Below, piece by piece: positions 1-6,566 of a stretch of 9,442 nt of DNA; the first letter of the stretch is position 1, and each line of letters begins with the position of its first letter. A model generated the notes under the pieces. It saw only the letters and a list, made by a program, of their open reading frames with translations, made no database searches and had not been told where the DNA came from. The position numbers were made by a program, and so were the translations under genes. Source of the DNA: Fimenecus sp045593645 (lineage in GTDB: Bacteria > Bacillota > Clostridia > Oscillospirales > Acutalibacteraceae); assembly GCA_045593645.1 (NCBI GenBank), contig JAZNWZ010000122.1, positions 1 through 9,442 on the forward strand. Direction: 5' to 3'.

Positions 1-2
1 CA

Positions 3-1136
3 AGCGGTACATTCCGTACAATTTATGAACAATTTGACGGGATTGGTGAATATCGTTATTGTGTTGTTGGTGAACAAAAAACTAAAACAATAAGAATTTT
101 TATTAATTCTGCTGCTGAAAACAAGTTTGAAATTAAAGAAATTGATGTTCTTAATGTTGAGGATAATCAAAACAAGAGTTTTAGAGTGACATCATATCTT
201 GTTTGTTCAAGTTTCTATGGTAGCGAAGAAATTGATACTACTAAACTTAAAACAATTACAGATATAATTCTTTTCGGTATAGCTAGATTTGACGAGTCGG
301 GTAAAGTGTATTTACAAGACATTGAGTTTAATGGCGAAACTGTTTCGGGTCAGGAAACACTTAATTGGATTGTATCAAAGGTGCAAGAGGCAAATCCAAA
401 CATAAATGTTTATTGTAACATTTTAGGCCCGGACGGTACTGACGAAAATGACAAAGAAGCAAGGCATAGTCAAGCTTTTATTGATAATGGAGAAACATTA
501 GCGAACAACCTTACAAAATTTGTCAATGATAATAATTTTGACGGTATATTCTTTGACTACGAATATCCGTATCAAAAGAAAAGTAAAAAAGACTATTCAA
601 AATTTTTAGTATTACTTGATTCTAAAATCGGTGAAAAGAAAATCGGCGTTGCTCTTTCTGGCTGGAATTGTGATTTAAGCAAAGATGCTATAAATGTTAT
701 TGACCAAGTTGAAATTATGTCGTATGACGATATGGGCAGTAGTATTCATTCTCCATTTGCATCTTATGGTGGTGCGCTTGCAGTTGAAACCTTCAAAAAG
801 AATGGTTACGATTTGTCAAAGTGCGATTTAGGTCTTCCTTTCTACGGCAGAACACATAATGGCGAAGAAGCATGGCCATCGTATGCTCAACTTGCAGGGG
901 ATTTGAACAATAATCCATTTTTAAATAGAGTTTATAAATCATATATTACAAATGAGATTAGTGACACAATCTATACAAGTTTTAACGGTGTTCAAATGAT
1001 TATGGATAAAACTGCATTTGCAAACGATATAGGACTTGGTGGCGTGATGATTTGGCATTACACTTGTGATGTGCCTTATGAAGATGAATTATCACTTTTC
1101 AAGGCAATTCAAACCTCACTTGCAACAAGAAAATAA
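3..1136 (+). CDS. Glycoside hydrolase family 18 (chitinase-like) protein, 5' end missing
   Basis: The reading frame is open from position 3 to the TAA at 1134-1136, so the gene starts before the window. The GTG at 186 is only an internal valine codon, with no ribosome binding site before it. The first ~60 visible residues are rich in alternating hydrophobic residues and may be the end of a beta-sandwich accessory (perhaps carbohydrate-binding) domain; that is inference. From about 190 onward the protein is a GH18 barrel. It has the active-site strand DGIFFDYEYP (540-569) with the presumed acid/base Glu at 561-563, the MSYD motif that supplies a substrate-positioning Tyr and Asp (717-728), LGLPFYGR (828-851), and the closing GGVMIW strand near 1038-1055. 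GH18 enzymes cleave beta-1,4 bonds of N-acetylglucosamine polymers through the substrate's N-acetyl group. One oddity is Phe (549-551) where the family motif DxxDxDxE usually has its middle Asp. A signal peptide cannot be judged because the N-terminus is absent. Substrate is unknown. Confidence 0.85.
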   Translation, partial: SGTFRTIYEQFDGIGEYRYCVVGEQKTKTIRIFINSAAENKFEIKEIDVLNVEDNQNKSFRVTSYLVCSSFYGSEEIDTTKLKTITDIILFGIARFDESGKVYLQDIEFNGETVSGQETLNWIVSKVQEANPNINVYCNILGPDGTDENDKEARHSQAFIDNGETLANNLTKFVNDNNFDGIFFDYEYPYQKKSKKDYSKFLVLLDSKIGEKKIGVALSGWNCDLSKDAINVIDQVEIMSYDDMGSSIHSPFASYGGALAVETFKKNGYDLSKCDLGLPFYGRTHNGEEAWPSYAQLAGDLNNNPFLNRVYKSYITNEISDTIYTSFNGVQMIMDKTAFANDIGLGGVMIWHYTCDVPYEDELSLFKAIQTSLATRK

Positions 1137-1145
1137 ACAATAAAA

Positions 1146-1177
1146 AAGCCGTGCTAAAAAGCACGGCTTAATTTTTT
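1146..1177. terminator. Bidirectional intrinsic terminator between GH18 gene and ackA
   Basis: A 10-bp perfect stem (1146-1155 with 1160-1169, core GCCGTGCT/AGCACGGC) closes an AAAA loop. It is followed by T1172-1177 on the plus strand and preceded by A1142-1147, which reads as a T-run on the minus strand. The converging genes on both sides end within about 20 bases of the stem, so one hairpin can stop transcription in both directions. Confidence 0.93.
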
Positions 1178-1184
1178 GTTTAAA

Positions 1185-2393
1185 TTAAAGGGCAACTGCA
1201 ATATCTCTTGTATCTCTTGCGATAGCAAGCTCTTCATTTGTAGGAAGAACATAAACTTTAACTTTTGAGTTAGCAGTTGAAAGTTCGCCTTCTTTACCTT
1301 TAACAAGTGTCTTGCCGATTTCGTTATCAATTTCAACACCAAGATATGTGAGTTCATTACAAACCTTATCACGAAGGTCATCAGCATTTTCACCGATACC
1401 ACCTGTGAATACGATAGCATCAATACCGTCCATTGCAGCAGTAAATGCACCAATGTATTTCTTAATTTCATAAGCAAGAATATTTCTTGCAAGTGCACAT
1501 TGTTCGTTACCTTCAGCAGCTGCAGCCTTAACATCACGGTCGTCTGATGAAAGACCTGAAACACCTAAGATACCTGACTTTTTGTTAAGCAATGTGTCCA
1601 TTTCTTTAATTGAAAGGTTCTCTTTTTCCATAAGGAAAAGAACAACAGATGGGTCAATAGCACCACAACGAGTACCCATTGCAAGACCATCGAGTGGTGT
1701 AAGTCCCATTGTTGTATCAATTACTTTACCACCCTTGACAGCGGTAATTGAAGAACCATTACCGAGATGACAAGTAACAATCTTAAGGTCTTCAATGTTC
1801 TTGCCCATAACTTCTGCACATCTTGCACTTACGAATTTGTGTGATGTACCGTGGAAGCCATAACGACGAATTGAATGCTTCTTTGTGTATTCATAAGGAA
1901 TAGGGAATGTGTATGCTTCAGCAGGCATTGTGCTGTGGAAAGTTGTATCAAATACTGCAACTTGTGGAACATCTTTACCAAAAAGTTCAATACTTGCATT
2001 GATGCCCATAATGTTTGCAGGGTTGTGAAGTGGTGCTAAGTCGCTAAGACTCTCAATACCAGCAACAACCTCGTCATTAATAAGAACGCTCTTGTTGAAA
2101 AGTGCGCCACCTTGAACAACACGATGACCAACAGCAGCGATTTCGCTAATATCGTCAATGACTTTGTATTCACCTTCAGTAAGAGCAGCTTTAACTGCAG
2201 CAAATGCTTCAGTATGATTGCTCATAGGTGCATTATACTCAACTTTTTTACCGTCAGGTGTTTTGAAACTGATACAAGCCTCTGGTGTACCAACTCTTTC
2301 ACAAATACCTTTTGCAATAACACTTTCATCTGTCATATCAATAAGTTGATATTTAAGAGAAGAGCTACCTGCGTTAATAACAAGAATTTTCAT
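1185..2393 (-). CDS. ackA: Acetate kinase
   Basis: This enzyme converts acetyl phosphate and ADP to acetate and ATP in the cytoplasm. It is the ATP-yielding last step of acetate fermentation and also runs in reverse. The 402-residue length is normal. Visible family motifs are the N-terminal phosphate-binding segment VINAGSSSLK (5-14, Asn7), GHRVV with Arg91, FDTTFHSTMP (148-157, Asp149), RRYGFHGTSH (176-185, His181), HLGNGSSITA (209-218), MGTRCGAIDP (239-248, Arg242), FTGGIGEN (329-336) and PTNEELAIARDT (384-395, Glu387). These cover the known catalytic Arg, His and Glu residues. The usual HGGE after Arg91 reads QGGA here. The ATG at 2393 has GGAGG (2401-2405) seven bases upstream. It stands alone, with its own promoter and a terminator. 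No phosphotransacetylase gene (pta), its usual partner, lies beside it. Confidence 0.98.
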   Translation of the reverse strand: MKILVINAGSSSLKYQLIDMTDESVIAKGICERVGTPEACISFKTPDGKKVEYNAPMSNHTEAFAAVKAALTEGEYKVIDDISEIAAVGHRVVQGGALFNKSVLINDEVVAGIESLSDLAPLHNPANIMGINASIELFGKDVPQVAVFDTTFHSTMPAEAYTFPIPYEYTKKHSIRRYGFHGTSHKFVSARCAEVMGKNIEDLKIVTCHLGNGSSITAVKGGKVIDTTMGLTPLDGLAMGTRCGAIDPSVVLFLMEKENLSIKEMDTLLNKKSGILGVSGLSSDDRDVKAAAAEGNEQCALARNILAYEIKKYIGAFTAAMDGIDAIVFTGGIGENADDLRDKVCNELTYLGVEIDNEIGKTLVKGKEGELSTANSKVKVYVLPTNEELAIARDTRDIAVAL

Positions 2394-2421
2394 TTTAATT
2401 CCTCCATTTAAAACATTTTTC

Positions 2422-2450
2422 TTGAAGTAAAATCAAATCTATATTATTAT
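2422..2450 (+). promoter_or_regulatory. Sigma-A-type promoter of tmcAL, overlapping that of ackA
   Basis: TTGAAG (2422-2427) and TATTAT (2445-2450) are 17 bases apart. The -10 has one mismatch to consensus. The predicted start near 2457 leaves about 45 bases before the ATG at 2502, with a GAGGTG ribosome site (2491-2496). The -10 box nearly coincides with that of the leftward ackA promoter (2446-2451), so two polymerases could not occupy both at once. The call rests on sequence match only. Confidence 0.62.
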
Positions 2451-2474
2451 ATACTTATATTAAAATAATTTCAA
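2446..2474 (-). promoter_or_regulatory. Sigma-A-type promoter of ackA
   Basis: On the minus strand, TTGAAA (2474-2469) and TATAAT (2451-2446) are separated by exactly 17 bases. The -10 is a perfect consensus and the -35 matches four of six bases. Transcription should start near 2439, giving a leader of about 45 bases that includes the GGAGG site. The -10 box shares five base pairs with the oppositely directed promoter of tmcAL. No operator or riboswitch fold was evident in the leader. Confidence 0.78.
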
Positions 2475-2501
2475 GATTATTTTAGTCAAAGAGGTGAAAA
2501 T

Positions 2502-3677
2502 ATGTCAATAATTGGAATAGTTTGTGAGTTTAATCCTTTTCACAATGGACACAAGCACTTAATTGATAGTGTGAAAAAAGAAAATGATATTGTTGTTGCT
2601 GTTATGAGTGGGAACTTTGTGCAAAGGGGAGAGCCTGCAATTTTCCCAAAGGATTTAAGAACAAGGGTGGCACTTGAAAATGGAGTTGATATTGTTCTTG
2701 AATTGCCATTTTTATATGCTACTGCATCTGCAGAGATTTTTGCTTTTAATGCAGTTAAAATCCTTAATTCATTTGGTTGTGATAAAATTGCTTTTGGTGC
2801 AGAAAATCCTGATTTAAATAAACTTAATTTAGCAGTTGAAATTATTTGTAATAATGCTTTTGACGAGAGAATTACAACTTATTTGACTGAGGGTATAAGC
2901 TATCCAACTGCAAGACAAAAAGCCTTTGACGATTATAACCTTGACTTTGACATATCAACACCTAATAACATTCTTGCAATTGAATATCTTAAAGCAATCA
3001 AAAAGCAAAACGCAAATATTGAACCAATCATTGTCAACAGAATTGGTGCAGGCTATAATGATAATTGTGCAGTTGACAGTATTGCATCTGCAACTCATAT
3101 TAGAAGCCTAATTTATGATAAAAAAGAATTCGAAATATATGTTCCTGATAATTCAATAACTCTTTATGATGAATACTTGAACAGCGGTGTCTTTGTAGAC
3201 CTTGAAAAATATAATTTATCTGCAATAACCTTGTTACGCTCAAAAATAAACAAGAATCTTTCAAATATTGCAAATATGTCAGAGGGACTGGAAAATAGAA
3301 TACTTACTGAAATTAAAGCAAATTCAAATATTAACGACATTTTTGATAATGTTAAAACAAAAAGATTTACTCATTCAAGAATTAGACGAGCACTTGTTTC
3401 AACTATGTTTGAGGTTGAAAAAAAACATCTTGAAATTGAAGCGCCATATTGTCGTTTGCTTGGCTTCAATAAATATAAGGCTATACAAATGGGTGAACTT
3501 GCAAAAAACTCAAAAATGCCATTTGTTGTAAATTATTCTGATATTCAAAAGTTAAATGATGAAAATACAAATATAGTCTTTGATTTTGAAGAAAAATCTA
3601 CTGATTTTTATAATCTTATTTTAGAAAAATCCTTCAAATGTGGCACAGAAAAAACAAGAGCTCCGATTAAAGTTTAG
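2502..3677 (+). CDS. tmcAL: tRNA(Met) cytidine acetate ligase
   Basis: TmcAL (formerly YlbM in Bacillus) makes N4-acetylcytidine at the wobble base C34 of elongator tRNA(Met). It uses ATP and free acetate through an acetyl-AMP intermediate, which improves discrimination between Met and Ile codons. The 391-residue protein starts with the nucleotidyltransferase signature IVCEFNPFHNGHKHL (6-20), containing the HxGH motif at His14 and His17. It continues with MSGNFVQRGEP (35-45), TPNNILAIEYLKA (153-165), SATHIR (196-201), the basic KTKRFTHSRIRR stretch (285-296, probably tRNA contact) and RLLGF (318-322). Length is slightly below the Bacillus protein (about 415 residues as I recall it), but the order of motifs and the C-terminus look complete. 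It is divergent from ackA. Both enzymes use acetate and ATP, and from memory ylbM-type genes often sit near pta-ackA in clostridia, so this pair looks like a remnant of that cluster. Confidence 0.93.
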   Translation: MSIIGIVCEFNPFHNGHKHLIDSVKKENDIVVAVMSGNFVQRGEPAIFPKDLRTRVALENGVDIVLELPFLYATASAEIFAFNAVKILNSFGCDKIAFGAENPDLNKLNLAVEIICNNAFDERITTYLTEGISYPTARQKAFDDYNLDFDISTPNNILAIEYLKAIKKQNANIEPIIVNRIGAGYNDNCAVDSIASATHIRSLIYDKKEFEIYVPDNSITLYDEYLNSGVFVDLEKYNLSAITLLRSKINKNLSNIANMSEGLENRILTEIKANSNINDIFDNVKTKRFTHSRIRRALVSTMFEVEKKHLEIEAPYCRLLGFNKYKAIQMGELAKNSKMPFVVNYSDIQKLNDENTNIVFDFEEKSTDFYNLILEKSFKCGTEKTRAPIKV

Positions 3678-3678
3678 T

Positions 3679-3700
3679 TTTTGCAAGTTTTCTTGCAAAA
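3679..3700. terminator. Inverted repeat after tmcAL, possible weak terminator
   Basis: A perfect 9-bp inverted repeat, TTTTGCAAG (3679-3687) and CTTGCAAAA (3692-3700), with a TTTT loop begins two bases after the tmcAL stop codon. It lacks an adjacent T-run on the plus strand; the nearest is T3708-3712, eight bases beyond the stem. Termination may therefore be inefficient, and some transcripts may continue into the following operon. Confidence 0.4.
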
Positions 3701-3703
3701 CTA

Positions 3704-3732
3704 TTGCTTTTTAACAGCAAAAAAGGTATATT
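3704..3732 (+). promoter_or_regulatory. Candidate promoter of the regulator-flavoprotein-cmk-plsC-ispH operon
   Basis: TTGCTT (3704-3709) and TATATT (3727-3732) are 17 bases apart. The -10 has one mismatch, while the -35 matches only the TTG core. Transcription would start near 3739, about 33 bases before the ATG at 3772, which has GGAG at 3762-3765. No better promoter was found in the 94-bp gap. Confidence 0.42.
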
Positions 3733-3737
3733 TATAG

Positions 3738-3749
3738 TTGTAATTTCAA
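3738..3749. promoter_or_regulatory. Near-palindrome at the predicted start site, possible operator
   Basis: TTGTAATTTCAA (3738-3749) is a 12-bp palindrome apart from one mismatched pair. It lies immediately downstream of the candidate -10 box, where a repressor would block initiation. The next gene encodes a MurR/RpiR-type regulator, and members of that family commonly control their own operons, so self-regulation is plausible. In such A/T-rich DNA a short palindrome may also be chance. Confidence 0.28.
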
Positions 3750-3771
3750 TTTCTTTTTTTCGGAGAAAAAT

Positions 3772-4650
3772 ATGAAGAATTTTATTTTGTCAAAGGTTGA
3801 TTTAAGTAATAAACGACTTTCAAAAGGTCATAGAAAACTTGTTCAGTATATAACTGAAAATTATGATAAAGCTGCATTTATGACTGCTGCAAAGCTTGGT
3901 GAAAAAGTTGGCGTTAGTGAGTCAACCGTTGTTAGATTTGCAACAGAAATCGGTTTTAAGGGATACCCTGAACTTCAAAAAGAATTGCAACAAATGATTA
4001 AGTCAAAGCTTACTGCAGTTCAAAGAATGGAAGTTTCGAGTAATTTAATAGGTGAACAAGATGCTATTAAAAAAGTTTTGAATGGTGATATTGAGCTTAT
4101 TAGAAAAACTCTTGAAAGTGTTTCTAATGATGAATTTTCAAAGGCTGTTGAAACAATAAATAATGCAAAAAGAATTTACATTCTTGGTGTAAGAAGTTCT
4201 GCAGCTTTGGCAAGTTTTTTATTTTTTTATTTAAATCCTGTTTTTGAAAATGTCGTTTTGGTTGATACATCAAGTGGAAGCGAAATGTTTGAGCATATGT
4301 TTAGAATTAGCGAAGATGATGTTTGTGTTGCCATAAGCTTTCCTCGTTACTCTAAACAAACAATTAATGCTTTAAGATTTGTAAATGACCGTGGTACAAA
4401 GATTATTGCTATAACTGATTCAGAAGATTCACCAATAGCAAATTATTCAGATATCTTGCTTGTTGCTAAAAGTGATATGGTGTCTGTTGTGGACTCCTTG
4501 GTTGCACCTTTAAGTCTTATAAATGCATTGATTGTTGCGGTTACATTTAGTAAGCGTGAAGATGTATATAGTAATTTTAATAAACTTGAAAGTATATGGG
4601 ACGAATATCAGGTTTATGATAAATATGATGACGGTGTAGATAATGAGTAA
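3772..4650 (+). CDS. MurR/RpiR-family transcriptional regulator (HTH plus SIS domain)
   Basis: The protein is a cytoplasmic DNA-binding regulator expected to sense a phosphorylated sugar. Residues 1-80 form the RpiR-type helix-turn-helix domain, seen in AAKLGEKVGVSESTVVRFAT (39-58) followed by GFKGYPELQKEL (61-72). Residues about 125-260 form a SIS sugar-phosphate-binding domain, with the beta strand IYILGVRSSA (135-144), the SFPRYS loop (189-194) and IIAITDSEDSPIA (211-223). The length of 292 residues is usual. Nothing in the sequence identifies the ligand; candidates known for the family include N-acetylmuramate 6-phosphate, sialic-acid catabolites and pentose phosphates. It heads a five-gene housekeeping operon and overlaps the next gene by eight bases. 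Whether it controls the operon or acts elsewhere is unknown. The nearby GH18 gene acts on amino-sugar polymers, but is separated by a terminator and by ackA. Confidence 0.93.
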   Translation: MKNFILSKVDLSNKRLSKGHRKLVQYITENYDKAAFMTAAKLGEKVGVSESTVVRFATEIGFKGYPELQKELQQMIKSKLTAVQRMEVSSNLIGEQDAIKKVLNGDIELIRKTLESVSNDEFSKAVETINNAKRIYILGVRSSAALASFLFFYLNPVFENVVLVDTSSGSEMFEHMFRISEDDVCVAISFPRYSKQTINALRFVNDRGTKIIAITDSEDSPIANYSDILLVAKSDMVSVVDSLVAPLSLINALIVAVTFSKREDVYSNFNKLESIWDEYQVYDKYDDGVDNE

Positions 4651-5884
4651 TAAAGTTATAGTAATAGGAGCAGGTGCAGCAGGTACAATGGCTGCTGGTA
4701 CTGCTGCAAAAAATGGTGCAGATGTCTTGCTAATTGAAAGAAACGAAAAAATTGCCCGTAAAGTTATGATAACAGGCAAAGGCAGATGTAATGTTACAAA
4801 TGCAGTTTCTGATGTGCAGGAGTTTATATCAAATATTCCTGGAAACGGTAGATTTTTATTTAGTGCTTTTTCAACTTTTAATTCAAATGATACAATGGAA
4901 TTCTTTGAAAGCCTTGGCGTTGAGCTAAAGGTTGAGCGTGGAAATCGTGTTTTTCCTGTTAGTGATAAGGCAGTTGATATTGTTGATGCGCTTAATAAAT
5001 TTATAACAAAAGCAGGCGTTAAAAGAAAAACAGAAAGAGTAGTTGACTTAATAGTTGAAGATAATAAGGTTATCGGAGTTAGAACAGATTGTGAAAATGA
5101 GTATTTTGCAGATTCTGTTATAATTGCAACAGGTGGTCTGTCTTATCCAAAAACAGGCTCAAGTGGTGATGGCTATAAGTTAGCAAAATCAGTTGGACAC
5201 ACTGTTACAACACTTCGCCCATCATTGTCAGCACTTGTGTGTCGTGAGGGAATTTGTAGCGAGTGTACGGGACTATCACTCAAAAATGTATCTTTAAGTG
5301 TAGTTGACACAAAAAAGAAAAAAGAAATATATTCTGATTTTGGTGAAATGCTTTTCACACATTTTGGCGTTTCAGGTCCAATGATTCTTTCTGCAAGTGC
5401 TCATTTAAGAGATTTAGAAAAAGAAAGATATGAGCTATATATTGACCTAAAACCTGCATTGTCAAAAGAAAAACTTGATGAGAGAATATTAAGAGATTTT
5501 AATGATAATAGCAACAAAACAGTTTCAAATATTCTTGCCTTACTTTTACCAAAATCATTGATTTTACCTGTGCTCAGACTTGCAAAAATTAAACCGTCTG
5601 AAAAGGCAAACCAAGTTACAAAAGAAATGCGAAAAAGTCTTGTTGATACAGTTAAAGCAATCAAATTAACTGTTATGGACTTTAATGATGTTTCTGAGGC
5701 TATTGTAACTTCAGGTGGAATAAAAGTTAGCGAAATTAACCCAAAAACAATGGAGAGCAAAATTTGTGATGGATTATATTTTGCAGGTGAGGTTGTTGAC
5801 TGTGATGGTTACACGGGCGGCTTTAACTTGCAAATAGCTTTTTCAACCGGATATTTAGCTGGTTTAAATTCTTCAAGTAAATAA
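4643..5884 (+). CDS. HI0933/BaiN-family FAD-dependent oxidoreductase
   Basis: This is a 413-residue flavoprotein of the HI0933 family, variously annotated as NAD(P)/FAD-dependent oxidoreductase, 'aminoacetone oxidase family' or BaiN-like; its true substrate is not established. Visible parts are the Rossmann dinucleotide motif GAGAAG (9-14) with Glu32 at the end of the second strand, the family signature GKGRCNVTN (45-53), the ATGG motif (162-165) followed by SYPKTGSSGDGY, FTHFGVSGP (238-246), and the C-terminal FAD-contacting region GLYFAGEVVDCDGYTGGFNL (377-396). No membrane segment or signal peptide is seen. Its ATG lies inside the end of the regulator gene (overlap 4643-4650). Only a weak GGTG precedes it, so translation probably depends on coupling to the upstream gene. 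It lies 19 bases before cmk, an order that recurs in Clostridia. A role linked to its neighbours is unproven. Confidence 0.9.
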   Translation: MSNKVIVIGAGAAGTMAAGTAAKNGADVLLIERNEKIARKVMITGKGRCNVTNAVSDVQEFISNIPGNGRFLFSAFSTFNSNDTMEFFESLGVELKVERGNRVFPVSDKAVDIVDALNKFITKAGVKRKTERVVDLIVEDNKVIGVRTDCENEYFADSVIIATGGLSYPKTGSSGDGYKLAKSVGHTVTTLRPSLSALVCREGICSECTGLSLKNVSLSVVDTKKKKEIYSDFGEMLFTHFGVSGPMILSASAHLRDLEKERYELYIDLKPALSKEKLDERILRDFNDNSNKTVSNILALLLPKSLILPVLRLAKIKPSEKANQVTKEMRKSLVDTVKAIKLTVMDFNDVSEAIVTSGGIKVSEINPKTMESKICDGLYFAGEVVDCDGYTGGFNLQIAFSTGYLAGLNSSSK

Positions 5885-5903
5885 AAAATAGGAGATATAT
5901 TTT

Positions 5904-6566
5904 ATGATTAATGTAGCAATTGATGGTCCTGCAGGAGCAGGAAAAAGCACAGTAGCACGTGCTGCTGCAAAACAACTCGGTTATATTTATGTTGATACAG
6001 GTGCTCTTTATAGAGCAGTTGGCGTTTATGCTTTGCGTAAAAATGTTGTTACAACAGATGCAGAGGGCGTGGGAGCAATTTTAAGCGAAATTAAAGTTGA
6101 ACTTAAATTTATTGATGGTGTTCAACATGTTTTCTTAAATGGAGAAGATGTTTCAACAGAAATCAGATTACCTGAAGCATCTATGGCAGCATCAAATGTT
6201 TCTGCAATTCCTGTTGTTAGAGCTTTCTTGTTTGATTTACAACAAAGCATAGCAGCAGAAAACAATTGCATTATGGATGGTCGTGATATCGGTACAGTTG
6301 TTCTTCCAAATGCTCAAGTTAAAATTTTCTTAACTGCCGACCCTGAAGAACGTGCAATGCGTAGATTTAAAGAACTTCAAGAAAAGGGTAGCACTGTTAC
6401 ATTTAAAGAAGTACTTGACGATTTGTTAGTTCGTGATTATAACGATTCTCATCGTGAAATCGCACCACTTAAACCTGCAGAGGATTCAGTTGTAATAAAT
6501 ACAACAGGATATACTCTTGAAGAGTCAATTGAAAAAATTGTTAATACAATTAAGGAGAAAGTATAA
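5904..6566 (+). CDS. cmk: Cytidylate kinase (CMP/dCMP kinase)
   Basis: The enzyme transfers phosphate from ATP to CMP or dCMP, feeding CTP for RNA and phospholipid synthesis and dCTP for DNA. The 220-residue protein carries the P-loop GPAGAGKST (8-16), YVDTGALYRA (29-38) for the nucleoside monophosphate site, the insert motif NGEDVSTEIR (79-88), MDGRDIGTVVLP (124-135) and the lid-side R-x-x-R-x-x-D region including VRDYNDSHREIAPL (176-189). These match the bacterial Cmk family along the whole length. An AGGAGA ribosome site (5890-5895) sits eight bases before the ATG. The stop codon overlaps the start of plsC in TAATG. Its presence upstream of an S1-domain gene mirrors the cmk-rpsA arrangement of other bacteria. 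Confidence 0.97.
   Translation: MINVAIDGPAGAGKSTVARAAAKQLGYIYVDTGALYRAVGVYALRKNVVTTDAEGVGAILSEIKVELKFIDGVQHVFLNGEDVSTEIRLPEASMAASNVSAIPVVRAFLFDLQQSIAAENNCIMDGRDIGTVVLPNAQVKIFLTADPEERAMRRFKELQEKGSTVTFKEVLDDLLVRDYNDSHREIAPLKPAEDSVVINTTGYTLEESIEKIVNTIKEKV

Noticed and set aside
186..188. GTG as the start codon of the GH18 gene
   Set aside because: The frame is open all the way to the left edge, no ribosome site precedes the GTG, and the upstream residues look like folded protein.
1154..1564. Open frame on the minus strand overlapping the 3' half of ackA
   Set aside because: It lies wholly within the well-supported ackA gene in another frame, runs through the terminator hairpin and has a low-complexity Leu-rich translation.
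2112..2411. Plus-strand open frame antisense to the 5' end of ackA
   Set aside because: No ribosome site, ends in the ackA ribosome site region, and its translation has no protein-like pattern.
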